A stretch of DNA of 53,880 bases from an uncultured Candidatus Thioglobus sp. (GCA_900180385.1 FXLX01000010.1:1-53880); one strand, 5' to 3'; positions 35,665 to 45,324 are shown, numbered from the stretch's first letter. The notes: generated from the sequence alone by a model not told the origin. Program-made: numbers and translations.

Positions 35665-38062
35665 TGTTATTCCCCTTAAATTGAGTTGATTGTCTGTGAT
35701 CAGTTGTTACCCACGGATTTTTAACTGTGCTTGGCAATTGATCAGCCCATTTTTTAATTTTTTCTGGTGTGTCTAATTTTGACTGAATATAATCCAGACC
35801 AACACGTTCCTCAAAATGCATAACACGTTCAAAATAGTTGGCTTCTACTCGGTAAAGCTGTACAAACGCTTTCAAGTATTCCACCACATCTTTTTCTTTT
35901 TCAAAAAATCGATCTTTTAAGCATGCTTTTGTTCTAATACCACAAGCGCCTGCCACATGAATCTCATAACCTTTTTCAGTACAAATTACACCAAAATCTT
36001 TAATAGTTGATTCTGCACAATTACGCGGACAACCACTAACGCCCATCTTGAATTTATGCGGCATAAAGTGCGACCAAACAGCATCTTCCATTTTTACCGA
36101 CAAGCCCATTGAGTCCTGTGTACCCATTAAACAATGCTCTCTACCAACGCATGATTTACAGGTTCTAGTCGCCTTCGCATAAGCATAACCAGCCTCCATT
36201 CCTGCATCAGACAGTTCATCCCACATGTCATTTAAGTTTTCTTTAGGAATTCCCAAAAGATCAATACGCTGGCCACCAGTTACCTTAACGGTTGGAACTT
36301 TAAATTTAATAGCAATATCTGCCAAAGCCTTAAGTTCATCTGGTGTGGTTAAGCCACCTTGCATTTGCGGCACGATCGAATAAGTGCCATCGTTTTGTAA
36401 GTTTGCATGCATTTTTTCATTATGAGGGCGTTCATTATCATTGTGCTCATACTGCGCATTAAACTGAGATGACAAATAATAGTTAATCGCTGCACCGCAT
36501 TTTTCACATGAATCATTAAAATCTAGCGTTGATCTAACTTCATCAATGGTTGCTACAACCTCTAACGATCTAACGTGCTCACGCACCTCTTGCGTTGAAT
36601 GTGACGTACAATCACACAAAGTATCTTTTGCCACGGACTCAATACCAGAAACAAAGCTAAAAATTTGCTTAGCCACTGAGGAACAGCCACCACAACCCGT
36701 GCCACAACCCGTCTGTTCTTGCATTAATTCAAAGGTATCGCAACCACCAGCAACAGCAGTAACGATATCACCCTTGGTAACACCCAAACAGCCACACACC
36801 TGCTCATCATCAGCCATTTTTTCAACACCAACAGAACCTGCAGAAGCAGTATCAATGCTAATATCACCAAACAATAAGGTCTTACGCATATCGGTAATAT
36901 CAGTTTCTTTTTTAATCAGGTCAAAATAGAATAGTCCATCAGTAGAATCACCAAATAAAACCGCACCGACTAATTTATTATCTCTGATTGATAGTCTTTT
37001 ACGTGTATTTAATGCATGATCTTTTGAACACATAACCTCATCATCAGCATTATCAAACTCACCTGCTGAAAACACATCAACACCGGAAATTTTAAGTTTT
37101 GTAGAAATATCAGAACCAGTATACATATGGTGATTAACTTCACACACTTGCTCGGCACAAACGCGTGCTTGTTCAAACAGTGGTGCAACCAAACCGTAAG
37201 TAGTACCTCTATGCTTAATGCACTCGCCCACAGAATAAATAACAGGGTCAGAAGTCATCATTGTATCGCCAACCATAATACCGCGATCAGTATGCAGACC
37301 AATACGCTTAGCTAAATCATCATTTGGCACAATACCGACAGACATAACTACCATATCTGTTTGCATGGTTGAACCATCTTCAAACTCAAGTGATTCAACT
37401 TTAGTTTCGCCAACAATCTTTGTGGTCATTGCATCCATCTTAAAGTTAATATTTTTTTGCTCTAATACTTTTTGCAATAAGCCACCCGATGACGGATCCA
37501 ATTGCATATTCATAATCGAACTAGAATTTCCGATAACAGTGACATCAAAGCCAAGCTCATTTAGACCATTCGCCGCCTCAAGCCCCAATAACCCCGTGCC
37601 AATTACCGCTACTTTTTTATCCTTGCCTGCTTCGGATCTCATGTATTCAACATCGTAAATATCTCTAAATGAAACAACACCCTCTAACTCTTTTCCAGGC
37701 AATGGCAAAATAAATGGCGTAGATCCTGTACAAATAACCAATCGGTCATAATTAATTCTTTCGAGTGATTGATCTTCAAGATTAACAACTTCAACATTCT
37801 TAGCTTTTCTGCCTACTGTGGTCACTTCAAAACCAGGTTTAAAGGTGATATTATTTTGTGAAAAATAATTCTCATCATGGGTTTTAATATCATCAAACTC
37901 TTTTTCACCTGCCAAAACTGGAGACAGCATAATTCTGTTGTAAGGCAGTACGGTCTCTGTACCAATAATAGTAATTTGATACATCAATGGATCAATTTTC
38001 AATACTTCATCCACCACTTTCATTGCACTCATTCCTGAGCCAACAATCACTAATTTTTTCAT
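35654..38062 (-). CDS. nirB: Assimilatory NAD(P)H-nitrite reductase large subunit
   Basis: An 802-residue NirB: N-terminal FAD/NAD(P)H module (VIVGSGMSAMKVVDEV; VAVIGTGLLGLEAANGL), BFD-like [2Fe-2S] domain (CGCLGVTKGDIV...CGTGCGGC), and the siroheme/[4Fe-4S] reductase domain with ligands in CKSCVGREHC and GCPRNC. It reduces nitrite to ammonium. No nirD follows; narK overlaps its end. A second Cys-rich patch (CDCTSH...CEKCGAA) links the modules. Its 5' leader holds two terminator-like hairpins. Confidence 0.94.
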   Translation of the reverse strand: MKKLVIVGSGMSAMKVVDEVLKIDPLMYQITIIGTETVLPYNRIMLSPVLAGEKEFDDIKTHDENYFSQNNITFKPGFEVTTVGRKAKNVEVVNLEDQSLERINYDRLVICTGSTPFILPLPGKELEGVVSFRDIYDVEYMRSEAGKDKKVAVIGTGLLGLEAANGLNELGFDVTVIGNSSSIMNMQLDPSSGGLLQKVLEQKNINFKMDAMTTKIVGETKVESLEFEDGSTMQTDMVVMSVGIVPNDDLAKRIGLHTDRGIMVGDTMMTSDPVIYSVGECIKHRGTTYGLVAPLFEQARVCAEQVCEVNHHMYTGSDISTKLKISGVDVFSAGEFDNADDEVMCSKDHALNTRKRLSIRDNKLVGAVLFGDSTDGLFYFDLIKKETDITDMRKTLLFGDISIDTASAGSVGVEKMADDEQVCGCLGVTKGDIVTAVAGGCDTFELMQEQTGCGTGCGGCSSVAKQIFSFVSGIESVAKDTLCDCTSHSTQEVREHVRSLEVVATIDEVRSTLDFNDSCEKCGAAINYYLSSQFNAQYEHNDNERPHNEKMHANLQNDGTYSIVPQMQGGLTTPDELKALADIAIKFKVPTVKVTGGQRIDLLGIPKENLNDMWDELSDAGMEAGYAYAKATRTCKSCVGREHCLMGTQDSMGLSVKMEDAVWSHFMPHKFKMGVSGCPRNCAESTIKDFGVICTEKGYEIHVAGACGIRTKACLKDRFFEKEKDVVEYLKAFVQLYRVEANYFERVMHFEERVGLDYIQSKLDTPEKIKKWADQLPSTVKNPWVTTDHRQSTQFKGNNNGR

Positions 38063-38102
38063 TATTACTTCACCTTGTGTTTAATATGGGCTTTTTTAAG
38101 CC

Positions 38103-38156
38103 AAAAAAAAAGTCAGACAGAGTAGCTGTATTAAATACAAGTACCGTGTCTGACTT
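38103..38156 (-). promoter_or_regulatory. Leader hairpin 2 upstream of nirB (terminator-like)
   Basis: On the minus strand a 10-bp outer stem (AAGTCAGACA; 38110-38119 with 38147-38156) encloses a further small stem (TGTAT/ATACA). A run of eight A on the plus strand (38103-38110) gives a U-tract right after the stem. The nirB ATG is only about 40 nt further on, so this has the form of an intrinsic terminator inside the leader, a site for antitermination control. Confidence 0.7.
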
Positions 38157-38191
38157 CAATGCCACTCTTGCCAAATCATCTTTGAAATGAG

Positions 38192-38242
38192 CAAAAAAAA
38201 ACGCCTACCTAGAATACTTTTTTTAAAAGGTCTAGGTAGACG
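38192..38242 (-). promoter_or_regulatory. Leader hairpin 1 upstream of nirB (terminator-like)
   Basis: A 12-position stem (CGCCTACCTAGA, 38202-38213, with 38231-38242; one mismatch) followed on the minus strand by nine U (plus-strand A-run 38193-38201). It precedes hairpin 2 by about 35 nt. Further upstream (38243-38427) is AT-rich and must hold the nirB and moaE promoters; I see no FNR box. Confidence 0.7.
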
Positions 38243-38427
38243 CCACTGTCTGTTGTTTAATTTCCATCTTTAGAAATCAAATTATTGATATTATACATCA
38301 CAATGTTTTTCATATTATGGAAATCTAATAAAAATACAGCCTCATTAAGATAAGGCCTTGCATAAATAGGGAAAATTATTCATATTTATACAAAGGTCTA
38401 AAAATATAAGTCTTATAATATTTCATC

Positions 38428-38886
38428 ATGAATAGAATAATTATTCAAGAACAAGACTTTGACTTGTCGACCGAAGTGGCACTAGCAAGGGGTACTGATA
38501 GTAATATTGGTGCTATTGTTTCTTTTGTGGGTACAGTGCGCGATTTAGAAAATGAATCGATCAAAAAAATGACACTCGAGCATTATCCCAATATGACCGA
38601 AAAAGCACTTGAGTCTATTGTAGAAAAATCCCAAAAGCGCTGGCCAATTAGAAATACTACGGTGATTCATCGTATTGGTGATTTGGCTATTAACGATCAA
38701 ATTGTGCTGGTTATTACTACCAGCAAGCATCGTAAAGCGGCCTTCGAATCTTGTGAATTTATTATGGATTATTTAAAAACCCAGGCACCTTTTTGGAAAA
38801 AAGAACACACAACCTCTGAAAGTAAATGGGTAGAAGTTAAAGACAGCGATTCGCATCAAATAGATAAGTGGCAACCATCAGACTAA
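38428..38886 (+). CDS. moaE: Molybdopterin synthase catalytic subunit
   Basis: A 152-residue MoaE: IGAIVSFVGTVRD near the start, LEHYPNMTEKAL, HRIGDLAI, and the catalytic lysine region SKHRKAAFESCEFIMDYLK and APFWKKE. With MoaD it adds sulfur to precursor Z to make molybdopterin. It is divergent from the nirB operon, whose product pathway needs the cofactor through NasA. Confidence 0.93.
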   Translation: MNRIIIQEQDFDLSTEVALARGTDSNIGAIVSFVGTVRDLENESIKKMTLEHYPNMTEKALESIVEKSQKRWPIRNTTVIHRIGDLAINDQIVLVITTSKHRKAAFESCEFIMDYLKTQAPFWKKEHTTSESKWVEVKDSDSHQIDKWQPSD

Positions 38887-39480
38887 CCCGAACCCTTGTA
38901 TAAACAAAAATATTGCAAAAATACTAAGTAAAAAAGTAACCAAATAAGAAAAATTATCTTTTAGTAATTTTTGACCAATTTTTCCAATTAATACATAAAA
39001 ATAAAATAGCATTGAGCTAACAGTAAACATAATAAATGCATAAATACTAGCATTAACAATCAACCAAAAATTCAACTGATTAGCAATAACCGCACCTGAG
39101 GGAAATAAAATCCAAATTTTAGATGATAACAACATAATCATAAATAGGTTTGTAAAGCTTAACTTAAGCTGAGAATCGGCCTGTCCTGCTTTAAATGATT
39201 TAATTGCCATATATAAAATATAAGCACCACCAAGAAAATAAAATATATAACCAATAGTGCCAAATATTTGGGTAATAACATCAACAAATAGTACGCTAGC
39301 AACAGCTTACGGAACCTGAATAATTCAATTAACACTTAAAGAGACTGTGAAGAAAAACTTGATAATTTCTTTGATTGTTTGCTGATTGGTTGTTGCCATA
39401 ACAGCTAGCCAAACTGGGCCTGGTGTTACAAAAAAGATAAACCAAAAGAACAAAATTTTATTAAAAATTTCAATATCCAT
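38878..39480 (-). pseudogene. LysE/RhtB-family amino-acid exporter with two nonsense codons
   Basis: From ATG 39480 the frame gives IFFVTPGPVWLAVMATTNQQ, then two in-frame stops (TGA at 39325-39327, TAA at 39307-39309) within VN-stop-IIQVP-stop-AVAS, and then continues open as FGTIGYIFYFLGGAYILYMA and beyond to 38878. The rest is normal for LysE/RhtB exporters of about 200 residues. TGG to TGA and TTA to TAA changes explain both stops. It overlaps the end of moaE by 9 bp. Confidence 0.8.
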
Positions 39481-39482
39481 TT

Positions 39483-40067
39483 TTAACTAGACTCTTGTAA
39501 ATCTTTAAAAGAATTGAAATTAACAAACATTTTTTCATGATCTGAAAAATCCACCTCAACGGCTTGATTTTCTCTAAAAAACTGCCCAAGCCTTCTTTTG
39601 CCACTTGCTAGATATTGATCTAACACTGGCTTAATAGATACATTGATCAAAGAAAAGGTAGGATGCAGGTGGTTATGTTCACTTGCCACACAGAGTTTTG
39701 CATCGCTCCTCTCCATCTCATTAGCCAGCCTTTTAATTAACACTTTATCAAGATAAGGTCCATCACACGGAACCACCAATAAACACTGCGTACTTATACA
39801 GCTCAAAGCTGCTGATATACCTGCCAATGGCCCTTGAAAATCAGCCAGATTGTCAGTAACCACTTCGCCAAACTCTTGATATAGATCAAGGTTTTTATTG
39901 GCACTCACCCATATGCTATCTACATTAGCGCGAATGGCTTTAGCAACATAAGAGATTAACGGCTTACCTTTATAAAGGATTAATCCTTTATCTTCGCCAT
40001 TCATGCGCCTAGCTTGCCCACCAGCAAGAATAACAGCGGTAATATTACTTTTGCCAATATTTTCCAT
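39483..40067 (-). CDS. mobA: Molybdenum cofactor guanylyltransferase
   Basis: A 194-residue MobA with the nucleotide-binding motif ILAGGQARRMNGEDKGLI near residue 14-31 and VVPCDGPYL for Mg/GTP binding. It attaches GMP to molybdenum cofactor to form the MGD used by NapA and NasA. The ATG at 40067 lies 80 bp from the divergent moeA start. Confidence 0.92.
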   Translation of the reverse strand: MENIGKSNITAVILAGGQARRMNGEDKGLILYKGKPLISYVAKAIRANVDSIWVSANKNLDLYQEFGEVVTDNLADFQGPLAGISAALSCISTQCLLVVPCDGPYLDKVLIKRLANEMERSDAKLCVASEHNHLHPTFSLINVSIKPVLDQYLASGKRRLGQFFRENQAVEVDFSDHEKMFVNFNSFKDLQESS

Positions 40068-40147
40068 GTGGGTATGTTATCGATAATTTGATAGGCGTAT
40101 GATACAATCAAACGCGTTTTTTAATTTAAAAAGGAATTTAGCTATAA

Positions 40148-41413
40148 ATGGATAATCAGAGTGTTGATTGTGGTTGTGAAGAAAATTCACAACCTTTACT
40201 ATCTACCAGTGAAGCACTAAGGTTTTTAACCGATGCAGCTAACTGCACAAGCAACACCAACATGGTGAAGCTTGATGATGCTTTGAGTCAAATTTTAGCT
40301 CAAGACATCCAATCTAAAATCAACGTTCCTGAATTTGACAACTCTGCTATGGATGGCTACGCTATTAATTTACAAGACAATCAAGTTAACACGTCTGGTG
40401 GATTTTTCTTTGACATTGTAGATCGAATCCCTGCAGGCAGTACCGGCAATGAACTAGCGCCTGGTTGTGCTGCGCGTATTTTTACTGGAGCACCTATACC
40501 AAAAGGTGCTAACACTGTCATCATGCAAGAAGAGTGTGAGCTGATTGAAAATGAGTCAAAAATTGAAATCTATCGACCAATCAGCTTAAATGAAAATATT
40601 CGCCCATTAGGTAATGATATTAAAACTGGCGTGGTTATTTTAGAAAAAGGCATTAAGCTAAAACCGCAAGATATTGCATTAGCCGCCTCTGTTGGTGTTA
40701 ATGCTTTATCTGTCTTTCATCAAATTAAAGTCGGTGTATTTTTTACCGGTGACGAGCTAGTCAAACCTGGTGATGAACTAAAACCAGGGCAAATTTACAA
40801 TTCAAATCAATATGCGTTAATCGCCCTATTAAAAAACTTAAATTGCAAAATTATTAATCTCAACACTATTAAAGATACCTTTAAAGCTACAGTTGAAGCG
40901 CTGAAATCACTTAAAGATCAGTGTGACCTTATTATGACGACAGGTGGTGTATCTGTTGGTGAAGAGGATCATGTCAAACCTGCTGTACAAAGCTTAGGAG
41001 AGCTAAATCTATGGCGCATTAAAATGAAGCCTGGCAAGCCTTTGGCGTTTGGAAAAATTGGTAACAGTGCCTTTATTGGCTTACCTGGAAACCCAGTTTC
41101 CGCTATGGTGACATTCTTATTATTTGCCCGACCGTTTATCAAAAAATTACAAGGTTGTCGTGATTATCATAATACCACCTACCAAGTGGCCGCCAATTTT
41201 GACTGGAATCGCTCTAAGCCTAGACGTGAATTTGTTAGAGTTAGATTAGATCAAACACAAATTCCAATACAAGTTAACCAATATCCAAAACAAGGTTCTG
41301 ATGTTTTATCGTCCATGGTTTGGGCGGATGGCTTTGCAGAAATACCTGAAAAAACTACCTTTAAAAAAGGTCAGTTAATTAATTTTTACCCTTTAAACGA
41401 GATGATGTTATGA
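40148..41413 (+). CDS. moeA: Molybdopterin molybdenumtransferase
   Basis: A 421-residue Moe[56 protein letters not shown] and [15 protein letters not shown] are all present. It inserts molybdate into adenylated molybdopterin. It is first of a tight plus-strand operon moeA-moaC-moaA-moaD with 4-14 bp overlaps. Confidence 0.94.
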   Translation: MDNQSVDCGCEENSQPLLSTSEALRFLTDAANCTSNTNMVKLDDALSQILAQDIQSKINVPEFDNSAMDGYAINLQDNQVNTSGGFFFDIVDRIPAGSTGNELAPGCAARIFTGAPIPKGANTVIMQEECELIENESKIEIYRPISLNENIRPLGNDIKTGVVILEKGIKLKPQDIALAASVGVNALSVFHQIKVGVFFTGDELVKPGDELKPGQIYNSNQYALIALLKNLNCKIINLNTIKDTFKATVEALKSLKDQCDLIMTTGGVSVGEEDHVKPAVQSLGELNLWRIKMKPGKPLAFGKIGNSAFIGLPGNPVSAMVTFLLFARPFIKKLQGCRDYHNTTYQVAANFDWNRSKPRREFVRVRLDQTQIPIQVNQYPKQGSDVLSSMVWADGFAEIPEKTTFKKGQLINFYPLNEMML

Positions 41414-41931
41414 GTGGATTAACCCATGTAAACAAAAATGGTGAAGCCAATATGGTGGATGTTTCTAACAAAGACAGCACCACGCGTATTGCCAAAGCTC
41501 GAGCGAAGATTTCCATGAAAGCCAGCACCTTGCAAAAAATCAAAGATAACGATTTTAAAAAAGGTGACGTATTGGCTGTTGCACGTATTGCTGGCATTAT
41601 GGCGGCCAAACAAACACATCATCTTATTCCTATGTGTCACAGCCTTAATTTATCAAAAGTGAGTGTTGATTTTGAATTTATTGAAGACGGCATAATAATC
41701 AACACCTTAACAAAGCTCAATGCCCAGACTGGGGTTGAAATGGAAGCACTAACAGCCGCTAGTATTGCAGCGCTAACTATTTATGACATGTGTAAAGCTG
41801 TTGATCGTTTTATGAAAATTGGTGAAATCCGACTCATAGAAAAACAGGGTGGAAAATCTGGCCACTGGATCAGAGATACATACCCCGTAGGAAAACAGCA
41901 ATTCTCTGGGATGGTGCTTGAAGATGCCTAA
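41410..41931 (+). CDS. moaC: Cyclic pyranopterin monophosphate synthase
   Basis: A 173-residue Moa[31 protein letters not shown] and [20 protein letters not shown] hold the active site. It completes formation of precursor Z after MoaA. Overlaps moeA by 4 bp and moaA by 14 bp. Confidence 0.94.
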   Translation: MSGLTHVNKNGEANMVDVSNKDSTTRIAKARAKISMKASTLQKIKDNDFKKGDVLAVARIAGIMAAKQTHHLIPMCHSLNLSKVSVDFEFIEDGIIINTLTKLNAQTGVEMEALTAASIAALTIYDMCKAVDRFMKIGEIRLIEKQGGKSGHWIRDTYPVGKQQFSGMVLEDA

Positions 41932-42919
41932 GTTAATTGATAAATTTGGTCGGGAGATTAACTACCTTAGACTCTCTATTACTGAACACTGCAACTATCG
42001 ATGTTTTTATTGTCGTGATGACGAATATACGCCAAATTGTAAACGTGAAGATATTCTTAGCTATGAAGATATTCAAAGAATTGTACGACTGTTTGCAGAA
42101 CTAGGCATTACCAAGGTAAGGCTCACAGGTGGAGAGCCGCTAATTCGACGCGGCATTGTTAAAATTGCCAGTTTAATCAGCTCTGTACCTGGCATCACGG
42201 ACGTGCCTTTATCCACCAATGCGCACCTATTAGAAAAATTTGCACACAAGCTTCATAAAAATGGCGTTAACCGAGTTAATATTTCTATTGACTCCTTAAT
42301 CGCAAAAAAGTTTGAAGAAATTACTCGGGGTGGCGATATTAATGAAGTGATTAAAGGCATCGATGCTGCCATTGCTGCGGGCATGAATCCCATTAAAATT
42401 AATGTGGTTGCCATGCGCGGTGTTAATGACGATGAAATTGAATCAATGATTGATTTTGCCATTGAAAAAGGTATTGATATTCGCTTTATCGAAACCATGC
42501 CAATTGGCAATGCGGGCATTGAAGCCTTGGCTCAACACATGAGTGAGCAAGATATCCTTGCAAAAATTACCCAACATCTTGAAGGTCGATTAACCCCTCT
42601 GATTTCTAAAAAAACAGATGGGCCTGCCAGTAATTTTAAAATTGATGGCACCAAATCAACGATTGGCATTATTAGTGCCGTGTCTAATCATTTCTGTGAT
42701 ACTTGTAATCGCGTCAGATTGACCGCCAAGGGTGATCTTATCCTTTGTCTAGGACAAGAGGACTCTATCTCTCTAAAAGATGCTGTGCACTCAGATTTAA
42801 GCGATGAAGAAATTAAACAATTAATTATAAATGCCATCAACAAAAAGCCTGAAAAACACGTATTTAACAGTGTGGTTGATAATATCAGCAACCGACAAAT
42901 GGTGGAGATAGGTGGATGA
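41918..42919 (+). CDS. moaA: GTP 3',8-cyclase
   Basis: A 333-residue radical-SAM enzyme: CNYRCFYC binds the SAM cluster, LTGGEPL binds SAM, and [13 protein letters not shown] plus ILCLGQ carry the C-terminal [4Fe-4S] cysteines. It ends with the Gly-Gly dipeptide required by MoaA. First step of molybdenum cofactor synthesis. moaD overlaps its stop by 4 bp. Confidence 0.95.
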   Translation: MKMPKLIDKFGREINYLRLSITEHCNYRCFYCRDDEYTPNCKREDILSYEDIQRIVRLFAELGITKVRLTGGEPLIRRGIVKIASLISSVPGITDVPLSTNAHLLEKFAHKLHKNGVNRVNISIDSLIAKKFEEITRGGDINEVIKGIDAAIAAGMNPIKINVVAMRGVNDDEIESMIDFAIEKGIDIRFIETMPIGNAGIEALAQHMSEQDILAKITQHLEGRLTPLISKKTDGPASNFKIDGTKSTIGIISAVSNHFCDTCNRVRLTAKGDLILCLGQEDSISLKDAVHSDLSDEEIKQLIINAINKKPEKHVFNSVVDNISNRQMVEIGG

Positions 42920-43152
42920 AAATTATATACTTCGCCTCTTTAAAAGAAAACCTGAAAACATCTAGTGAAGATATCGAACTAACAGATGGATCAACGGTCA
43001 AACAACTTCGAGAAGCACTTTCCAACAAACACGGATCGAAGAACTTTCCAGACAATATTCTTTGCGCAGTCAATCAAGAAATTGCCAATGATTCTATTAT
43101 TATTTTTAAATCAGATGAAATTGCATTTTATCCACCTGTAACTGGTGGGTAA
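42916..43152 (+). CDS. moaD: Molybdopterin synthase sulfur carrier subunit
   Basis: A 78-residue ubiquitin-like protein starting [13 protein letters not shown] and ending in PPVTGG, the C-terminal Gly-Gly that receives the thiocarboxylate. Last gene of the moeA operon; its partner moaE is about 4 kb away in the window. Confidence 0.93.
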   Translation: MKIIYFASLKENLKTSSEDIELTDGSTVKQLREALSNKHGSKNFPDNILCAVNQEIANDSIIIFKSDEIAFYPPVTGG

Positions 43153-43189
43153 AAAAATCATTCACAACTAGTGAGCGCTAAAAAAACAA

Positions 43190-44221
43190 CTATTCAGACG
43201 ATAAGAAAGTCATATTGTGTTTATCGATTAAATCAAGTGCAATAGATCCGCCTCTAGCAACACAGGTTAATGGATCTTCAGCAATATGCACATCAAGGTT
43301 GGTCCTACTCCTGATTAACTGATCCAGCCCTTCAAGCAAAGCACCACCACCCATTAGCATCACGCCATTTTCAGCAATATCAGAAGATAGCTCTGGTGGT
43401 GTTTTCTCTAATGCAACTCGTATAGCATTAACAATAGCATTTAAAGGCACCTGCATTGCCTCTAAAACTTGGGTATTAGTCATGACAAATTTCTCTGGCA
43501 AGCCACTTGCAATGCCACGACCAATATAAGTTTTCTTTTTAACAGCGCTGGTCTTAAATGCACAGCCAACCTCTTCTTTAATTTTTTCTGCAGTATTATC
43601 ACCAATGATAATTTTATGCTGGGCACGAACAAACTTAACAATCTCTTCGTTAAATGCATCACCTGCAACGCGCAAAGAGTCAGCATAAACAACACCGTTT
43701 AAAGACAGAATAGCGATCTCTGAGGTGCCACCGCCGATATCAATTACCATGTGTCCTGCTGATTCACCAATATCTAATCCAGCGCCTAATGCAGCGGCAA
43801 TAGGCTCATCAATTAAGAACACTTCTTTAGCACCTGCTTCAACCGCACTTTCTTTAATAGCTCGACGCTCAACTTGAGTTGCACCTACAGGTGTACAGAT
43901 TAGTACACAGGGTGAAGGTGAGAAAAAACCACTGTGCATTACCTGCTTAATAAAATGTTGTAACATTTTCTTGGTAATGGTGAAGTCAGCAATAACTCCG
44001 TCTTGCATTGGGCGAATTGCCTCAATGGAGCCGGGTGTTCGTCCAAGCATATTCTTAGCTTCTTTGCCAACCGCAATAACGGTTTTCTCTCTACTACGAC
44101 CATCATCATGAACCGCAACAACAGAAGGCTCGTCTAGGACGAGCTCATTGTTAAGATAGATTAATGTATTAACAGTGCCGAGATCAATAGCAAGACGCGG
44201 AAATTTAAACAATCCGAACAT
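43190..44221 (-). CDS. mreB: Rod-shape determining protein MreB
   Basis: A 343-residue actin-like ATPase: phosphate-1 motif IDLGTVNTLIYL, MVIDIGGGTSEIAI, and adenosine motif GVMLMGGGALLEGLD. It polymerises under the membrane to guide wall synthesis. mreC and mreD do not follow it here; the moaD gene is convergent. Confidence 0.95.
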   Translation of the reverse strand: MFGLFKFPRLAIDLGTVNTLIYLNNELVLDEPSVVAVHDDGRSREKTVIAVGKEAKNMLGRTPGSIEAIRPMQDGVIADFTITKKMLQHFIKQVMHSGFFSPSPCVLICTPVGATQVERRAIKESAVEAGAKEVFLIDEPIAAALGAGLDIGESAGHMVIDIGGGTSEIAILSLNGVVYADSLRVAGDAFNEEIVKFVRAQHKIIIGDNTAEKIKEEVGCAFKTSAVKKKTYIGRGIASGLPEKFVMTNTQVLEAMQVPLNAIVNAIRVALEKTPPELSSDIAENGVMLMGGGALLEGLDQLIRSRTNLDVHIAEDPLTCVARGGSIALDLIDKHNMTFLSSE

Positions 44222-44248
44222 AACTTCCTCAAGTTTTTTAACAAATAT

Positions 44249-44266
44249 GCCTATTTAAAAATAGGC
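44249..44266 (-). terminator. Hairpin between the HU gene and mreB
   Basis: An 8-bp perfect stem (GCCTATTT, 44249-44256, with 44259-44266) with a 2-nt loop that lies 9 bp past the HU stop. The U-run behind it is weak, so termination is plausible but not certain. Confidence 0.45.
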
Positions 44267-44274
44267 CAATACTA

Positions 44275-44550
44275 CTATTTATTTACTGCTTCTTTTAACG
44301 CTTTACCGGCTTTAAAGGCTGCAACAGTTGATGCTTTGATTTGAATCGCTGCACCAGTTTGTGGGTTGCGGCCTGTGCGTGCTGCACGAGCTCTTGTTAA
44401 GAAGCTACCAAAACCAGTTAACTGAACACCATCACCACTTACCATAGCTTTAGTAATTGCATCCGTAGTTGCATTAAGCGCTTTACCTGCATCTACTTTA
44501 GACAAACCTGTTTCAGTTGCAATTGCGTCGATTAATTCTGATTTGTTCAT
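44275..44550 (-). CDS. hupB: HU-type DNA-binding protein
   Basis: A 91-residue HU: MNKSELIDAIATETGLSK, GFGSFLTRARAARTGRNPQT and VAAFKAGKALKEAVNK are the family pattern. It bends and compacts DNA. Single-gene unit upstream of mreB; just upstream of it lies an IS30 remnant. Confidence 0.93.
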   Translation of the reverse strand: MNKSELIDAIATETGLSKVDAGKALNATTDAITKAMVSGDGVQLTGFGSFLTRARAARTGRNPQTGAAIQIKASTVAAFKAGKALKEAVNK

Positions 44551-44578
44551 TGTACGTTCCTTGTATTTAATAATTTAA

Positions 44579-44938
44579 TTAGTGTTGATATTGAAATAAG
44601 TTAATAATACCTGATTCAAATACCACTTTTGGCGTTTTATAACTCAGGACTTTTCTTGGTTTATCATTCAACAAGGCGACAGCCTTGTTGACTTGCTCAT
44701 TTGTAATATTGTCAAATCTCATTTGCTTTGGCAGGTACTGCCTAAGCAAGCCATTGGTATGTTCATTTAATCCACGTTCCCACGATGAATAGGGATTTGC
44801 AAAATAAATCTTGGTATCTAGCTTCTTGGCAATTTATTGATGATAGGCAAACTCTTTGCCATTGTCTGGCGTTAATGTGTGTGTTTAATGTAGGGTGTGA
44901 GTAGCTCTATTATGGCTTGCGCAACTAAAGCTTTTACT
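44579..44938 (-). mobile_element. IS30-family transposase remnant (C-terminal half)
   Basis: The minus strand encodes VKALVAQAIIELLTPYIKHT, then after a frameshift LTPDNGKEFAYHQ, an in-frame TAA, and AKKLDTKIYFANPYSSWERG, LNEHTNGLLRQYLPK and MRFDNITNEQVNKAVALLND. DNGKEFA and ERGLNEHTNG hold the second Asp and the Glu of the IS30 DDE site. The N-terminal half is missing, and a frameshift and a stop interrupt the rest. I could not define terminal repeats. Confidence 0.85.
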
Positions 44939-44946
44939 ATTTTTAG

Positions 44947-45063
44947 TACCCCCTTGAGGGGTAAAATATAGAAAGTTATATTTACTTTTATAACTACAAA
45001 AGGATTCATTCAGCGATTGGGCATATGACACCCGCTTTTACACCCCCCCCCCTTGCGGGGTGC
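44947..45063. repeat. Two similar C/G hairpins, one with a C10 tract
   Basis: TACCCC-TTGA-GGGGTA (44947-44963) and CACCCCC...CTTGCGGGGTG (45050-45062) share a CCCCTTGNGGGG core; the second includes ten consecutive C (45053-45062 area). Between and around them (44939-45108) I see no gene. The pair may be a short dispersed repeat or the edge of the lost DNA. Confidence 0.4.
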
Positions 45064-45108
45064 AGAAGATGGCTGAATTGGAAAAAGTGGCTTGAAATAT
45101 GTCCAAGA

Positions 45109-45219
45109 TTAACGGACCACTACAACCCAAACTGCGAAACATGCAGTAAAGGCAATCGTATTAGCTGCTAACACTGAATTGGCTTGACCTTTATGGCTAC
45201 TTATCATTGAAATTCCCAT
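45109..45219 (-). pseudogene. Truncated NarK-like gene, N-terminal 36 codons only
   Basis: ATG 45219 follows a good GAGGTGG ribosome site. The frame reads MISSHKGQANSVLAANTIAF, then TACFAVWVVVVR and a stop. NSVLAANTIAFTACFAVW matches the first membrane helix of NarK-type transporters (compare HLTWFAFFMTFVVW in the intact narK at 34198-35664). Everything after the first helix is gone; a hairpin/C10 region and IS30 remnant follow. Two FNR-type palindromes lie 68-119 bp upstream, as expected for a respiratory narK promoter. Confidence 0.6.
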
Positions 45220-45286
45220 AACCCCACCTCTTCTTTGTTTTTTTTATAAAGTTATGGCAATTTTGCGCCTTACTAATTTTCAAATC

Positions 45287-45300
45287 TTGATTCAGATCAA
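45287..45300. promoter_or_regulatory. FNR-type operator
   Basis: TTGATTCAGATCAA, an exact TTGAT-N4-ATCAA match, in the divergent region between the truncated narK (start 45219) and moaB (start 45424). Confidence 0.75.
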
Positions 45301-45324
45301 ATAATGAAGCTATATTTGGTTTTC

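Noticed and set aside
39307..39327. Recoding (UGA read as Trp or selenocysteine) in the LysE-type gene
   Set aside because: A second stop, TAA, lies six codons away and cannot be explained by UGA recoding; other genes in the window end at TGA normally.
44981..45062. Poly-C tract as a phase-variable coding repeat
   Set aside because: No reading frame of interest crosses it, so it cannot switch a protein on and off; at most it lies in a non-coding hairpin.
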